Part shown: piece by piece, positions 53,171 to 64,000 of the stretch | How the letters are laid out: every line of letters begins with the position of its first letter | How positions within the stretch are numbered: position 1 is the first letter of the stretch | From: Entomortierella parvispora | Taxonomy: Eukaryota > Mortierellomycota > Mortierellomycetes > Mortierellales > Mortierellaceae | NCBI GenBank assembly: GCA_963573315.1 | Contig: OY752150.1 | Span: 1,364,001-1,428,000, forward strand | DNA length: 64,000 nt | Reading direction: 5' to 3' | Position numbers and translations under genes: made by a program | The notes under the pieces: model-generated | The model's input: the letters and a program-made list of their open reading frames with translations, nothing else | Database searches by the model: none | What the model was told of the DNA's origin: nothing

Positions 53171-54994
53171 CGGAAGGTAAGAGTTGCAGCAAAAGGAAGA
53201 GGATGAGTAGAGGATGGATAGAAAGTGAGGAAAGAGCTTGGTAGGTGGGCAAAGAGTAGGAAACAAGCGCGTGGGAGAGGATCTAGAAAGAAAGGACGAG
53301 CAAAGTGGCAAGAAGAGAAGGAAGGAAAGAAAGAAAGGAAAGAAGGGTCTTGCATCCTTTACTTCATGCACGTACCACCCATCCTTCCCTTTCACTCTTG
53401 CCCCCCTCGTCCCATGTAACCAAAAGCGTCCTATCCTTCCTTTCTCTTTCTCTCTGTTCATGTTCTAGACCTGGTGAATAAGCAGACTTTGCGGATTGCA
53501 AAGATCATGGTGGTCATGCCCAGGAATGCTCCGGATGGTGGTGCTGAGAAAGAGGTTCGCACCGCCATGCCAAAGTTCTTTTCTGTCTCCCACCAGGCGA
53601 CAATGGTTTCTGTCTGCAGTGGCACAGGCGAAACATGCCAGTCAGGACAAAGCGGTGGGACGGATGTTCCCACCAATCCTTGTCCTCCCCCCAACGGTCT
53701 GTTGGTCAACTAAAAGATCCACGCGCGCGGCGAGCGAGTAGAGTCAGACTTGTAGAGTTGCTGGACACAGACGTGTAGAAGATTACATTGGGAAAGAGAG
53801 CGCCAGGCTACGAGGTTCTGGCTGACTAACGCGATCCAATCGGTTGGTTGTCGTTTCAGTCCTTGGATCTTTGTGCTACCCTTGGGGGGAAAAACGGCGA
53901 GCGAGCAAGCAGGAAGCGGGCCAAGGAGGGAGACCGTCCTTGGCTCACTGCTCCATGCTTTCGCATCGGTCTCGAGTGGATTCTCGCTTGGATGTGCAGC
54001 ACCATGTCGTATCATGCAATGCATCCTTTTTGTTGTCGTGAATGTTTTTCCATACTCACTCTCTTGTTCTTGTCGTCTGGTCCGCTCCAATTGTCCAATT
54101 CTTTTCGTTTGTGAGCTACATACAGAGAGAGAGCCAGGCTGGCTCTTTTTCTACTTTGGCCCTCAGTCCCGTCGCTGTTCTTGTGCGGTCGGTCGGTTGG
54201 TCAGTCTAGCATTACTCTTTCTCGGACAATTTGCGTCACCATGGTCCATGGCCCAATCACCAAGTTCTTGAGTGGCCCAAGGGGGTCGTCACTGTCCATC
54301 CTTTTCCTCCTCGCTCCTCCCCGTTTTTCTATTCTTTGCACGTCTATGTTTGTGTGTCTGTGCCTTCGAGAGGAAAGAGGAGATCCGAGGGAGAGGACAT
54401 GAAAGGGAGTGGACCCTGCGGCACGTTTCAATTGCGAGGACGATGCCGACCCTGAAGCAGATGAAGAGCCATGGTGTAAAATGACGACGAGGGAGACCGG
54501 GACCCAAGGGTAGGGCCAGCAAGGGTCCATCCAGCAGTGTTATTTTCCAGCTCTCGTGGCCAGCAGGAAGAGTAGTGCTGTAGCAGCAAGGGAATAAAAA
54601 CAAACAACAACAACAATGGCAATGCACCCTTCTTCTCCACACCATTTCGTCACACTCTGTCCTCTTTTCTTCCTTCTTTCTTCCTTCTTTCCTCCTCTTC
54701 TCTTCTCTCTTCTCTCTTCAACTTGCCTCCTCATCCATCTTTCTCCATCCCCACCACGCATACCACGCATACCTGCACCCCCGTATCGCTCCTCTCTTGA
54801 TTCCTGTTCATTCTCACTCTCCATCCTCACTTGTCTACGACTGCATCCACCCCCATTCTACTCTTGACCTTCTTTCGCCACATTCATACCCATACACACA
54901 CACACACACCTACACCCACACACTTACACGCACTCACTCACTCGCACATTCACCTCTTCCTCACCCACTCACTCCCCTTCACTGAACCCTCCAG
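53171..54994. other. Divergent upstream region of IGO1 and G alpha
   Basis: Purine-rich on the plus strand next to IGO1 (53200-53350), strongly pyrimidine-rich next to G alpha (54640-54990), including (CA)n at 54890-54912. An open stretch at 53463-53713 (plus) or 53709-53458 (minus) has coding-like composition and could be an orphan exon preceded by TTCTAG at 53464-53469, but no partner exon was found. Otherwise no gene seen. Confidence 0.45.
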
Positions 54995-56186
54995 ATGGAG
55001 CCCACAGCAGGACAAGGCTCATCCGGCCCAGACCTCTCCTCGAACAATGCCTCGTCTTCTTCACATGCAAACACTGCAGCCGGATCCCATTCCATCAGTG
55101 CCGCTCAGCCCGTCGCGGTCAGCGCCTTGGCGCCTTTGACAAAGTCAGAGATGAAGCGCGCAAAAGCTGTCAGCGATGCGATCGATAGAGCACTTCGTGC
55201 AGACCGGGAACGTCTTATGAAGGAACGCGGCGCAAAGTTGCTGATCTTGGGTAAGAAAGTCGTTCCGTTCTTTCACCTCCTTTTTTCCTTGCCAGTTGGC
55301 GGTTTCACTCAGGATGAATCGAGTTCAGACTAGTTGCAATTCATTTTTGCCTTGCTACTGCTCTGCTGCAACACTTTACTGCTCTGCCTGGGAAAGGGCA
55401 GTAGCGAGGAAGAGAAGAAAAAGAGAGAGAGAGAGAGAGAGAGAAAGACACGAGCATGCACAAAATCTGTGGAGGAGGAAACAGCAGGCAGAAAAAAAAA
55501 GGCCCGAGGAGTAAGGAGGAAGGCAGTTGGAGGAAGGAACTTGCAGCGGCCAGTTGTTTGTGGATGTGTTTGTGTGTGTTGGCTTTGTTGTTTTGTTTGT
55601 TTTGTTTGTTCATTCCTTGCAGCTGCACCTTTTTCGTCGGTTCGTACTGCACTCCCAGATCCAGAAAGAAAGAAAAGGTCGTATTCAATTCTCGCGTTTT
55701 TTCAATTGAACCGTGACCCCATGACCCATTGATTCGCTCTCGTCTTTCTGCCGCGTTGTCATCGTCCTCTCAGCAATCGCCCTAAAATGGTGGAGTGGAT
55801 CGATTGATTGATTGGGGGGTATGAGCGGAGAACAACGTGGCGTGTCAGTTGAAAGCACGTTTTTGGCTGGCCTGAGAGGTGGGTCATGGGATGGCATCAA
55901 GGTGTTGTGTTGTGTCCAGGACTAGTGGGGCCGCTTAGTTCAATCTTTGTTTCTTCTTGATTCGGCGATTGGGCTTAAAAAACCGCCCATTCATGGTCTT
56001 TATCCAGGGCAAAGTTGTCCAGTATGTGCGTGCATGAGACAAAGAGAGAGAGAGTATGTGTGCATGCGGCAACGGCGCTGACCCCTTCCATGCAAGCACA
56101 GGGATTGGAACATGTGTACGACCTTACTGCCTGCCGGATTGGCAACCTGCAAAAAACCGGTTTAAATATGCAACGACTGCAGCCAT

Positions 56187-56241
<55 letters not shown>

Positions 56242-58988
56242 AACACACTCAAAGGGAGATTGGAGTGAGAAACGAATCGAGAGACTGTCATCCCAGATCG
56301 GGCTAGAGAGCTTGAGGAAAAGTTGGCGTGGCTGGCGAGAGCAACGATCGCACGCGGCCTTGGTCCGCCCCGCTCTCTGTGCAATCCGTGCCGGTCTTTC
56401 GCTCTTCATCAACCATTACAGCTCCCCAGCAATTGTTGGTTGTCGGTGGGCAACAAATTAGAGACTTCTTTCCAGTTCGCTCCCTGCTCTCATCTCTATT
56501 CTGTATATTCTGTATTCTGTATTGTTTTCTTGATACACATTGTTTTCACTGGCGAGCCGTGGGGCTACTTTTCTAGGATGGGCGAGTTCTTGTTCTGTCT
56601 ACTGCCTTCCCGTTGCTATAGTCTGCTTCAGTGTGGGACGATAGGATCTGCTTGACCACATCCACACTTGAAGAAGAGCAATGTGCATGGATAGAACAAA
56701 CCAAAAAAAAAAAAAAAAAAAAAAAAAAATATGGGAAGGATGGGGAGAAACCTAATCTGGCGGGGACAAACCTTCGACTTCGGCCAAAGGCGAAAAAGAA
56801 AAAGATTGTAAATCGTGTCTGCAGGGAAGAAAGGAAGACTTGTTTCTTCTCCTTCAAGCTTCCAGGATGCAGGATGGCGTTCCATTCTTCGATTCCTTCC
56901 ATGCAGAAAAAAAGTTGGGGAGTTTTGGAGCAAGGCCTAATTTTTACTCACGGCTGTTTTCCTTTTTCATCATTTGCATATAGGACCCTCGGAAACCGGC
57001 AAGACAACAGTGCTAAAACAACTCAAATTGCTCTATGGCCGAAAGGGTTTGGATGCTGAGCGGCAAACTTACCGCCGGGTTGTCCATTTGAATGCCATGA
57101 AGGCGATTCAGGCGCTGTCTTATGGGCTTCAACGAGCCAACATCCCGCTGGAGCACCCAGAAAACATTGCTCATTTGGAAACTGTGATGCGACTGGAGAC
57201 AACCCTGAAGCGCTACTCGATCACATCCATTGGATTCACGAATCCCGCCATCCCTCGCAAAATCACGGATGCTAAAGCCGAAACGGACATGTTTTTGGAG
57301 ATGGTACCAGCCATCAAGGCCCTCTGGAGCGACGAAGGAATCAAACAAACTTTCAGGAATGGCGGAAGCCTCAATCTTCAGGACTCTGCAAAATAGTAAG
57401 TGCTCTCAATCCCTCATTCTCTCCTGAACAGTCTTTTTCTTGGAGATAGAGAGGCGGCGTGTATTCAGACAGACGCCTGGTTCATTTCTGCCCCCAATCT
57501 TTTTTTTTATGGCTGGCGTGTAATTCTGTTTATTCTGACTTTTTTTCTTTCATTGCAAATAGTTTCCTCGACTCGATTGATCGGATAGCAGAACCAAACT
57601 ATATCCCAACGGACGATGACATCCTGCAGGCGCGTGTGCGGACATTGGCAGTGTCGGAGCATTTGTTCAACATTGATGGAGTCAACTACAGGTAACAATG
57701 GGAAAATGACTCTTGTTACTCTTGTTCATTTTTTTTTCTGTTAACATTCGACTCTCCTTCCTCATTCTTTAGGATTTTTGATGTGGGCGGACAAAAGTCA
57801 CTACGAAAATATTGGGCGTAAGTACTTTTTTTTTTTTTTTTTTTTTTTTGGCTGACCTCAGACCTCAGGCCACGATAAGTCTCGCGTGGCGACAAACAAC
57901 AAGAAACAACAATCAACAAACAAACGAACGAAAAAGTACTTCACTCTTCCAAAAAGCTGAACTTGAATTGGGATAACCTCCCAACGATATGCATGCATGG
58001 ATCAGCTGCAGCTGCACATAAAATGTGCGGAGTAAAGAAAAAAACAAACAGTGACGACACTCGGGCTGCCACATGGCAATGAGGGAAATCAACAAAGACC
58101 GAATTGTTTCTATTTCTTCAGCCCAAATGGATATCGTCTGGATCGGGATAGGCTGCACCCCCCTATCTCTCGCCCCTTGATCTCCATGCTATGGAGTAGA
58201 CTTAAGGAACAAACAAGAACTGACCCGGTCTTTGTTTCTCTTTTCCGTTTTGACCTTAGACCTTATTTTGACGATGTCAACGCCATCATCTTCATGTGTG
58301 CATTGTCCGCGTACGATCAACCATGCGAGGATGACGAGCGTCAGAACCGGTTAGCGGAATGTCTGTCCTTGTTCAACTCGATCGCCAACCACAAGCTGTT
58401 TGAGATGACGTCGTTCATCTTGTTCCTGAACAAGATTGATATTTTTCAACGCAAGCTGGAATCGGGATCATTGCTTCGTGATCATTTCCCCTCGTACAAG
58501 GGTGACAACGATTACGCCTCCGCAACGGATTTTATCCATGAAGAGTTTTTGGGGCAGTGCAAGGATACATCGAAACAGGTCTATGTCCATTTCACGCATG
58601 CTACCGTAAGTTACCCTTTGCTTTGTGTGCCCGTTCCTCTCTCCCTCTCTCTCTCTGCTCTTGTCCTCCCTCTCTCTCTCTTTCTTCCCCAGATCCGATT
58701 GTTTGTCCCAAGGGGAGAGGCATTGGACATGTGGTGACACAAGGGAGACCCAAAGAGTTCTTTTTCGCTCTGTCACACGTGGCTTGTCCCACCATGACAA
58801 CACAAACATTGCGCCTTTTTCTCTATCGATTTTAAAGACCAACTTTTTTTTTTTTGCTGACCTCCTCTCCCTCCCTCTCTTGTTTTTTTTTTTCAATTCA
58901 ACAGGATACCAAGCAGATGAGGGTCATTGTCTTGGCCGTGAACGCGATCGTCCAACGATTGAACCTCCGCAGTTCCGGACTCCTGTGA
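54995..58988 (+). CDS. Heterotrimeric G-protein alpha subunit, divergent class
   Basis: Six exons (54995-55250, 56984-57395, 57563-57691, 57773-57817, 58260-58605, 58905-58988), in phase, about 423 residues against about 355 usual. All G boxes are present: P-loop GPSETGKTT (usual GAGESGKST), switch I ARVRT with the catalytic Arg, FDVGGQKSLRKYW with the catalytic Gln, FLNKIDIF, and THATDTK. A helical domain lies in exon 2. The N-terminus is a roughly 55-residue disordered extension with no Gly2 and no Cys, so neither myristoylation nor palmitoylation is predicted. The C-terminus LNLRSSGLL replaces the Gi-type NLKDCGLF ending. Intron 1 is 1733 nt, by far the longest here; conservation across it (KLLILG|PSETGK) makes the join secure. 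Confidence 0.9.
56189..56238. repeat. (CA)n microsatellite in G alpha intron 1
   Basis: About 22 uninterrupted CA units, then variant ACAAACACAC. It lies inside the 1.7-kb first intron, which also carries (GA)n at 55424-55446 and an A-run of about 28 at 56703-56730. Confidence 0.9.
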
Positions 58989-59570
58989 GGCAGAGAGAAA
59001 TGTCTTCCTCTCTCTATTGGCCCTTGGCATCTTTATCAAATAACTCGACAAAATAAAAAACAAAGAAACAAGGTCATCCTCACGTCCTTTGGCGACCAGC
59101 CTCCCTAATATATAATCCAACCAGCCTTTCCTTCCTCCATATGAATTACGAGAATGGGAGGAGATGAACTAGGAATCACATCGTCCTTTTGCTAGTTGTT
59201 GTAGTTGTAGTTGTAGTTGTAGTGGCTTATGACCTCTGGATGAACTATGTTTCTTTTTAGTAAAAATGAAAACAGGTTGCTAGACTAGTAATAATATAAG
59301 AGGAAAGGAGGGAAGGGATGCAGCAGCAAAAGAAAAGAAATTGAAAGAAAGTGTTCACTTTCTTGAAAGCGAGTTGTCATTCCTTGTGCCTTGTTTTTGT
59401 CAACGACAGATAGACAGAGAGAAATGTTGGATGGAATAGTTCTTTTTTTAGGTTGAATTGGAGAAAGTGCTAGAATGTGGGATATGTGGAAAGGGGATGG
59501 CCGTTGATAACCATCATGATCTCGAGCGTTGAATAAATGCCTAGGGTGATGCAACATAGCAAGGAAAGAG
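58989..59570. other. Intergenic between convergent G alpha and exportin-T genes
   Basis: Shared 3' flanks, with an (AGTTGT)n patch at 59195-59222. No gene seen. Confidence 0.5.
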
Positions 59571-62500
59571 TTAATTTTGAGCTCCTGCACTCGTTGCCCT
59601 CTGCGAATTGTACTTTTTTTTTTTTTCTCCCTCTCCCTTTTTTCTTACCTGGAAATACTTCTTAAATTGCTTGGCCTCCAATTGCTGAAGAGCCTGTGCA
59701 TACTCCTGCGCCAACTCGGCTGGACAGTGAATCGAAGGCAGGTATACCTGACTCAAAAAAGTAAGGAATCCTTGTCCTTGCTTCAAAGCCATAGCCTTTT
59801 GCAAACCCGCAATCTCGCCTAGGACAAGTACCGATTGTCCATCTGCAAGATCAAAGTTGCTCTTCATTGGCACCTCAAACGTAATCCTCAAGATGTGCTC
59901 GTACATAAACTGATAAAATCCAGGTGCTTCCATCTTTTCGCCATTAGGTCCCATGGAGCCGTTCGAGCCGTTGATTCTGGATGCAATCGTCTTTTTGGTA
60001 ATACCGCTACCGTTGGCGATCGTCGCTGCTGAGGTCGACGAAGGGATAGCTGCTGCCGAAGTCTCGCCTTGACCACCCCAAGAGTTGACAGCCTTGAGCA
60101 AGATTCCGAACGCCATCCTGCTCACGGGAACGTCCGACATATCTTGGGCGTAGTGAAGCACGCTTTTCAAGATCAAATCCAGATGGGGGCTGTTGGCTGT
60201 ACAATCAGAAAAAGAACATGGGGCGAGAGGAGACGAGTGTTAGATCTTCTTTGGTACTCGACCTTTTTCCGTTCTAGATCAGGTATTACTTACTTTCTGT
60301 GATCAAAACATTCTCCAATTCGGACGAAAATAGTCCCATCAGGAAAGCCAGGTAGCTCTTGCGAAGTTCCACCAAAGCCATGGCTTCGTCCGTGCCATTA
60401 GGGACCTGATTCAAAAAGAAAAATACTTTCTGGATCAGAGGGAACAACAATCCGTCCAGAATTGACATGATCGTCGTCTTGAACTTGTGAGCAACCTGCC
60501 CCATAAATGGCAAAAACTCGACCAGCTCTGCGATGGAGCATTCCTGAAGAAGTCCCGTGATCAGAGTCGGCAAGTATGGCTGTACATCTTGGCCTAGACA
60601 GTTGATGAGTCGTCCGAACGTGAACCGGGAGGCAGATCGGATGACCTCGAATCGAGAAAGCGTCTCCAAGGCCACCAGAGTGATCTCTGCTACTTGCTTA
60701 AAGATCTGCCCACAAGGTCCCGATCCACTGACGATAGGCGACCCGCCACTTGCCGCTGCATTCGCGGCCGCCTTCTTGATGTTCATGACATCGGGGAATC
60801 CTTTGGCGACACTCCCGAGCGCCATAACTCGGTGATGCAAAGACCACACAAGTTCTAGATCCTGATGACGAGGAGATCCTGCTGCTACTCCAGCACCTCC
60901 CCCAATGCGGCCATTTGAGCTCGGTTGAATTGATCGACAGGCCTCCAAATTCTTTTGAATCTCGGTCAGGAAAGGGCTTACGACCACAGAAAGGTACTCA
61001 AACTGTTGCTGAGCGGGTATAGATTCTTGCGAGATCAAAAGACCTACGGCCTCAAAAAGATAAGTCTTGGTTTCAAAAGCCGAGTCTTTGAAGGTCGAAA
61101 GATCAAAGTCCGAATTTAACACAGGGGGCAGAGGCGCTTCCACCGTGAGAACGTCCCGGACACTGTTCAGGACTGTTTCCACGTAGGGCGTGAGTTTGAA
61201 CTTTAGATCCTTGCTAAACCTCCAGAACAAGTACCATGCTCTTGCCCGGTTGGCTGCGATGGGATGATGCAGTCCACGGGCATCCACAAAAGCCTCCAAG
61301 ACATCGGGAATGCAATCGGGTCTCACATCGAAAAAGTTGTTGTAGCGGCAGGCAATCTCAAAAAAGTTTGCAGAGACGGATGGGTGCGGATAGCTCGAGA
61401 CGCCACTCTTGACCATCTCAAAGAGACACTCGCCGAGAGGTGTCAGAGGGGCACCTGGCTGAGCAACTGGATGCACAATCTTTCCTCCATTGGCGCCAAC
61501 ACTAGGGGGCACGATCGCAAACTGAGGAACTCCCTTGATAGCCTCTCCATAGAGGTAGAGCAGATACAGAGCCAATTCCAAGTCTCTCCAATCAGATGTT
61601 AGAGTCGCTCCCGAGGCCTTTTCTGTGACATATGTAGTCAGTGTGGTCGTAACAGCAGAGTGAAGGAACGCAGTCGTCAGACTAGCAGAAAGGGTTGCAA
61701 TTTGATCGTAGAACCGCTTGAGTTCCCGGCGCAGTTCCAAGAAATTGAGCATGTCCTCGTCTCCAATGGAATCCTCGCCGATAGTACCGACAGATTCTTG
61801 ACCTCCTGCAATAGCCACACAAACCCACTCCATGTCCTCGCCATACTTCATCTTCATGACAATCGACTCCAGAATCTGTCGCATCAACACCTTTTGTTCC
61901 TGGGGCAAGCTTCCTGTGGCCTTCTTGATAGTCTTGAACATGTTGAGGGTCTCGCGCAAGAAGCCGAATACAGCCTCAGATACGTTGTCATCCTCATCCC
62001 TCAGGAACTGAAGAAGGATGGGGACAAGATGTGAGATATGGGTGTAGGCGGTGGGATTGGCCGTGGGAGGGTAGTTGGAGTTGGCTTGGGGATTAGTGTC
62101 CTGCCAGATCTGACAAAGCTGAAGACCTAGGTTATTGACAAGACGCGCAACTCTCTCACGGAACTCAGAGTCCGACTATGAGTGTCATAATAGAAGACTG
62201 TGAGTACAAAGGCTGATCTGGAGCTATATAAACAGGTTCCTGGCGGTAAGGTTGAGCTTACAGAAAGATCCAGCTGTTGAAGAACATCGACGATTCCCAA
62301 GATGCTGATAAGTTGCAACTTGTCCAAGGGCTTCATGCCTTTCTTCACAATATCGGTCAAGCAGTCCGCTGCAGCATTGCGAACAGAGGTGGACATCAGG
62401 AAACCGTATATCACTGACACAAAGCGCTCGTTGACAATGAGAGAGATATCGATCCAGGCTACAAAAATAATGAAATAGAGGCGTTAAAAATGGAGACATG

Positions 62501-63738
62501 GTACATAATGCCAATATTACATTATGTATTAACGCATTCACGTACCAACATAAACTCCAACGATCCGAAGTAACATCTCTGCAAAATCCAGGCTACGCTC
62601 CTTATACTCTGTCAGGAGCTCATACCAGGCGTTCGCAAGACGAGGTACGTCCTGCTCCCTCATGCGGTCTTTCTAGAATACAAAATATTCAACGAGCTCA
62701 TGGGTTAGTCATAACTGAGTCGACTTTTGTACGCAATTATTCCAGTTAATCTGTAATGTCCTACAATGTTGATGTTGAGCGTGTTCTCCTCCTTGGAACT
62801 GGTACGAGAAGTAAGCGTGTTTACAACCTCTTCGTCAATGGACATCAGGATCCTGAGGAACAGGTCCACCATCTTCATGTTTGACTTCCCGGATGACTGA
62901 GGCAAAGGTGCAATGAGGGCCAACATCTCGGAGAAGAAGGTTGTCCATGATTTGAGATATGTTTGGCGGAAGAGCAGGGCAACGGCATGTGCAAACTTGT
63001 TCTTGAGATCTATGGATGAACGACCAGGCTCAAAAGAGTCAGTGTCTGTCAGCTCGTAGCTGATAAAAACAAGATTACGGTTCTCTTTGAAGTCGCTCTG
63101 CCACTCACAAGAAGGGTCTGTGCTAAGAGTGTTATCGACACCACCGTTCACAAACTCGCGTTGAATGTAGTCCATGAATGTCTGTCGAAAGTAGTTGAGT
63201 CTTGATTCATCCAGGGTGTTGGATCTATAAATGCACGTTATTGGACCCTTAGGAACAGTCTTTTCCATGAACTATTCGCTTTGTCGTATACAACCATGCA
63301 GATGGGAAACATGCACTGTACCTGGTCATCAGAACTTCCTCGACCACTTGCAAGCAAAACATCCGGGTCTCGGGTGTACTATAGATTTCCGAACCATGCA
63401 AAGATGAGTCAGTAACTGCCGAGCTTTGTAAGAGTGTCACAAATACTGCACCACACGACCCTTTTGGCATTTCTTCCTTCCAAAGACAGACGAGCAACAA
63501 CAACCGGAGACGTAGCGATAAAAGCCCGCGAGGTGATTGGCGCAGGAGAGCACATCCACATTGCCCACCCCCCAGTGAGCACCACGAGAGACGGGAGGCA
63601 AACTCTGAGTGCAAGAACAGTGTCGAACGATGGACGATTGATTGCGCGGCATTACCTCTTGGGCTCTCGGATGTAAAGTGTCAGGCACGACTGCCATCCG
63701 TCCTGCGACGCCTTGACTTGCTCGCAGTATTGCATAGC
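59571..63738 (-). CDS. LOS1: Exportin-T (tRNA exportin, Los1/Xpot), N-terminal exon not identified
   Basis: Eight exons located: 63738-63656, 63378-63322, 63224-62765, 62672-62546, 62458-62262, 62175-60294, 60196-59649 and 59600-59571, all in phase, about 1127 residues plus a missing start (Los1 about 1100). The N-terminal importin-beta-like repeats (AMQYCEQVKASQDGWQSC, RMFCLQVVEEVLMTR, KNKFAHAVALLFRQTYLKSW) match the Ran-binding end of exportin-T. The middle and C-terminal HEAT-like repeats (WYLFWRFSKDLKFKLTPY) match its tRNA-embracing arch. It exports mature tRNA with RanGTP. The start exon should lie between 63739 and the window end, or beyond. The 48-nt last intron is in frame without a stop, so retention would add 16 residues. 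Confidence 0.88.
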
Positions 63739-64000
63739 CTAGTGACCCCAAAAGTAAGGAAAGCACCAACAAGAGTTAGGATCTGGCCAAAAGTCCCTCC
63801 AACTGAAATGGTGGCGATGGAGGAACGTTCGCCTATATTCCATTGTCAAGAACACTGCCATCGATTCCGGCTGATCCATGGTCTGCCGAGTTCATCAAAA
63901 GTCGACCTGTTATCCGCGCCACCTGGTGGTTTGTCACTTGGCCGTCATTGAATTTAGGCCTAGAGATGACTGTCTGCTCCTTGCATCTGTCACCCCTGGA
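63739..64000. other. Upstream flank of exportin-T
   Basis: Should contain the first intron and perhaps the start exon on the minus strand. Two ATG-containing minus-strand frames near 63830-63895 were considered, but neither joins convincingly to the exon at 63738. Confidence 0.3.

Noticed and set aside
53463-53713. Open stretch on both strands near IGO1 that could be a gene
   Set aside because: No start, partner exon or recognisable domain could be joined; kept only as a note in the intergenic entry.
55975-56412. Minus-strand frame within G alpha intron 1
   Set aside because: Half of it is the translated CA repeat; no motif or splice support.
1-64000. CRISPR arrays, rRNA genes, operons, prophage or plasmid features
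   Set aside because: None seen. The DNA is eukaryotic nuclear, with spliced genes throughout.

Overview
The window is nuclear DNA of a filamentous fungus. Genes are split by many short GT-AG introns (mostly 45-160 nt) whose CTAAC-like branch sites lie close to the acceptor. Intergenic DNA is rich in homopurine/homopyrimidine and tetranucleotide tracts, and the gene set is typically fungal. An early-diverging lineage such as Mortierellomycota/Mucoromycota fits best (striatin, a Ulp1/FAR1-type mobile gene, a Harbinger-type transposase, IGO1, an ELL homologue), but this is inference from protein flavour. No sequence search was possible. Exon boundaries were placed by hand from splice motifs, frame continuity and family conservation.

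Layout. 1-7 kb is a transposon-dense block: a Ulp1-protease/FAR1 gene (minus, runs off the left edge, frameshifted), a Harbinger/PIF-type transposase (plus) tail to tail with a coiled-coil companion gene (minus), a field of GGACGACAA motifs, a 71-nt inverted repeat and a broken LINE endonuclease. 7.7-36 kb is a conserved housekeeping block: CTK3 (CTD kinase), a 58-residue secreted peptide, a PAP2 lipid phosphatase, a C1+Pex24 peroxin-like protein, striatin, tubulin cofactor B, a Tim17/22-like membrane protein, HIS2, ELL, CK2 alpha and MED14. 36-48 kb is an accessory island of small lineage-specific genes around a TED1/CDC1-like phosphoesterase. At least three, probably four, of the small genes look like one diverged OB-fold-like family with acidic or basic disordered tails. 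49-64 kb holds an unrecognised two-pass membrane protein with polyglutamine, the endosulfine IGO1, an atypical G-protein alpha subunit and exportin-T.

Functional links. CTK3, ELL, CK2 alpha and MED14 all act on RNA polymerase II transcription. Striatin (STRIPAK), G alpha, CK2 and IGO1 are signalling proteins. The PAP2 enzyme, C1-Pex24 protein and TED1-like enzyme act on membranes and lipids. Nothing indicates operons; most neighbours are divergent or convergent. The coding strand just upstream of most start codons is pyrimidine-rich.

The best candidates for something undescribed are the OB-fold-like cluster at 37.4-47.6 kb and the degenerate but open Harbinger-type transposase with its companion.
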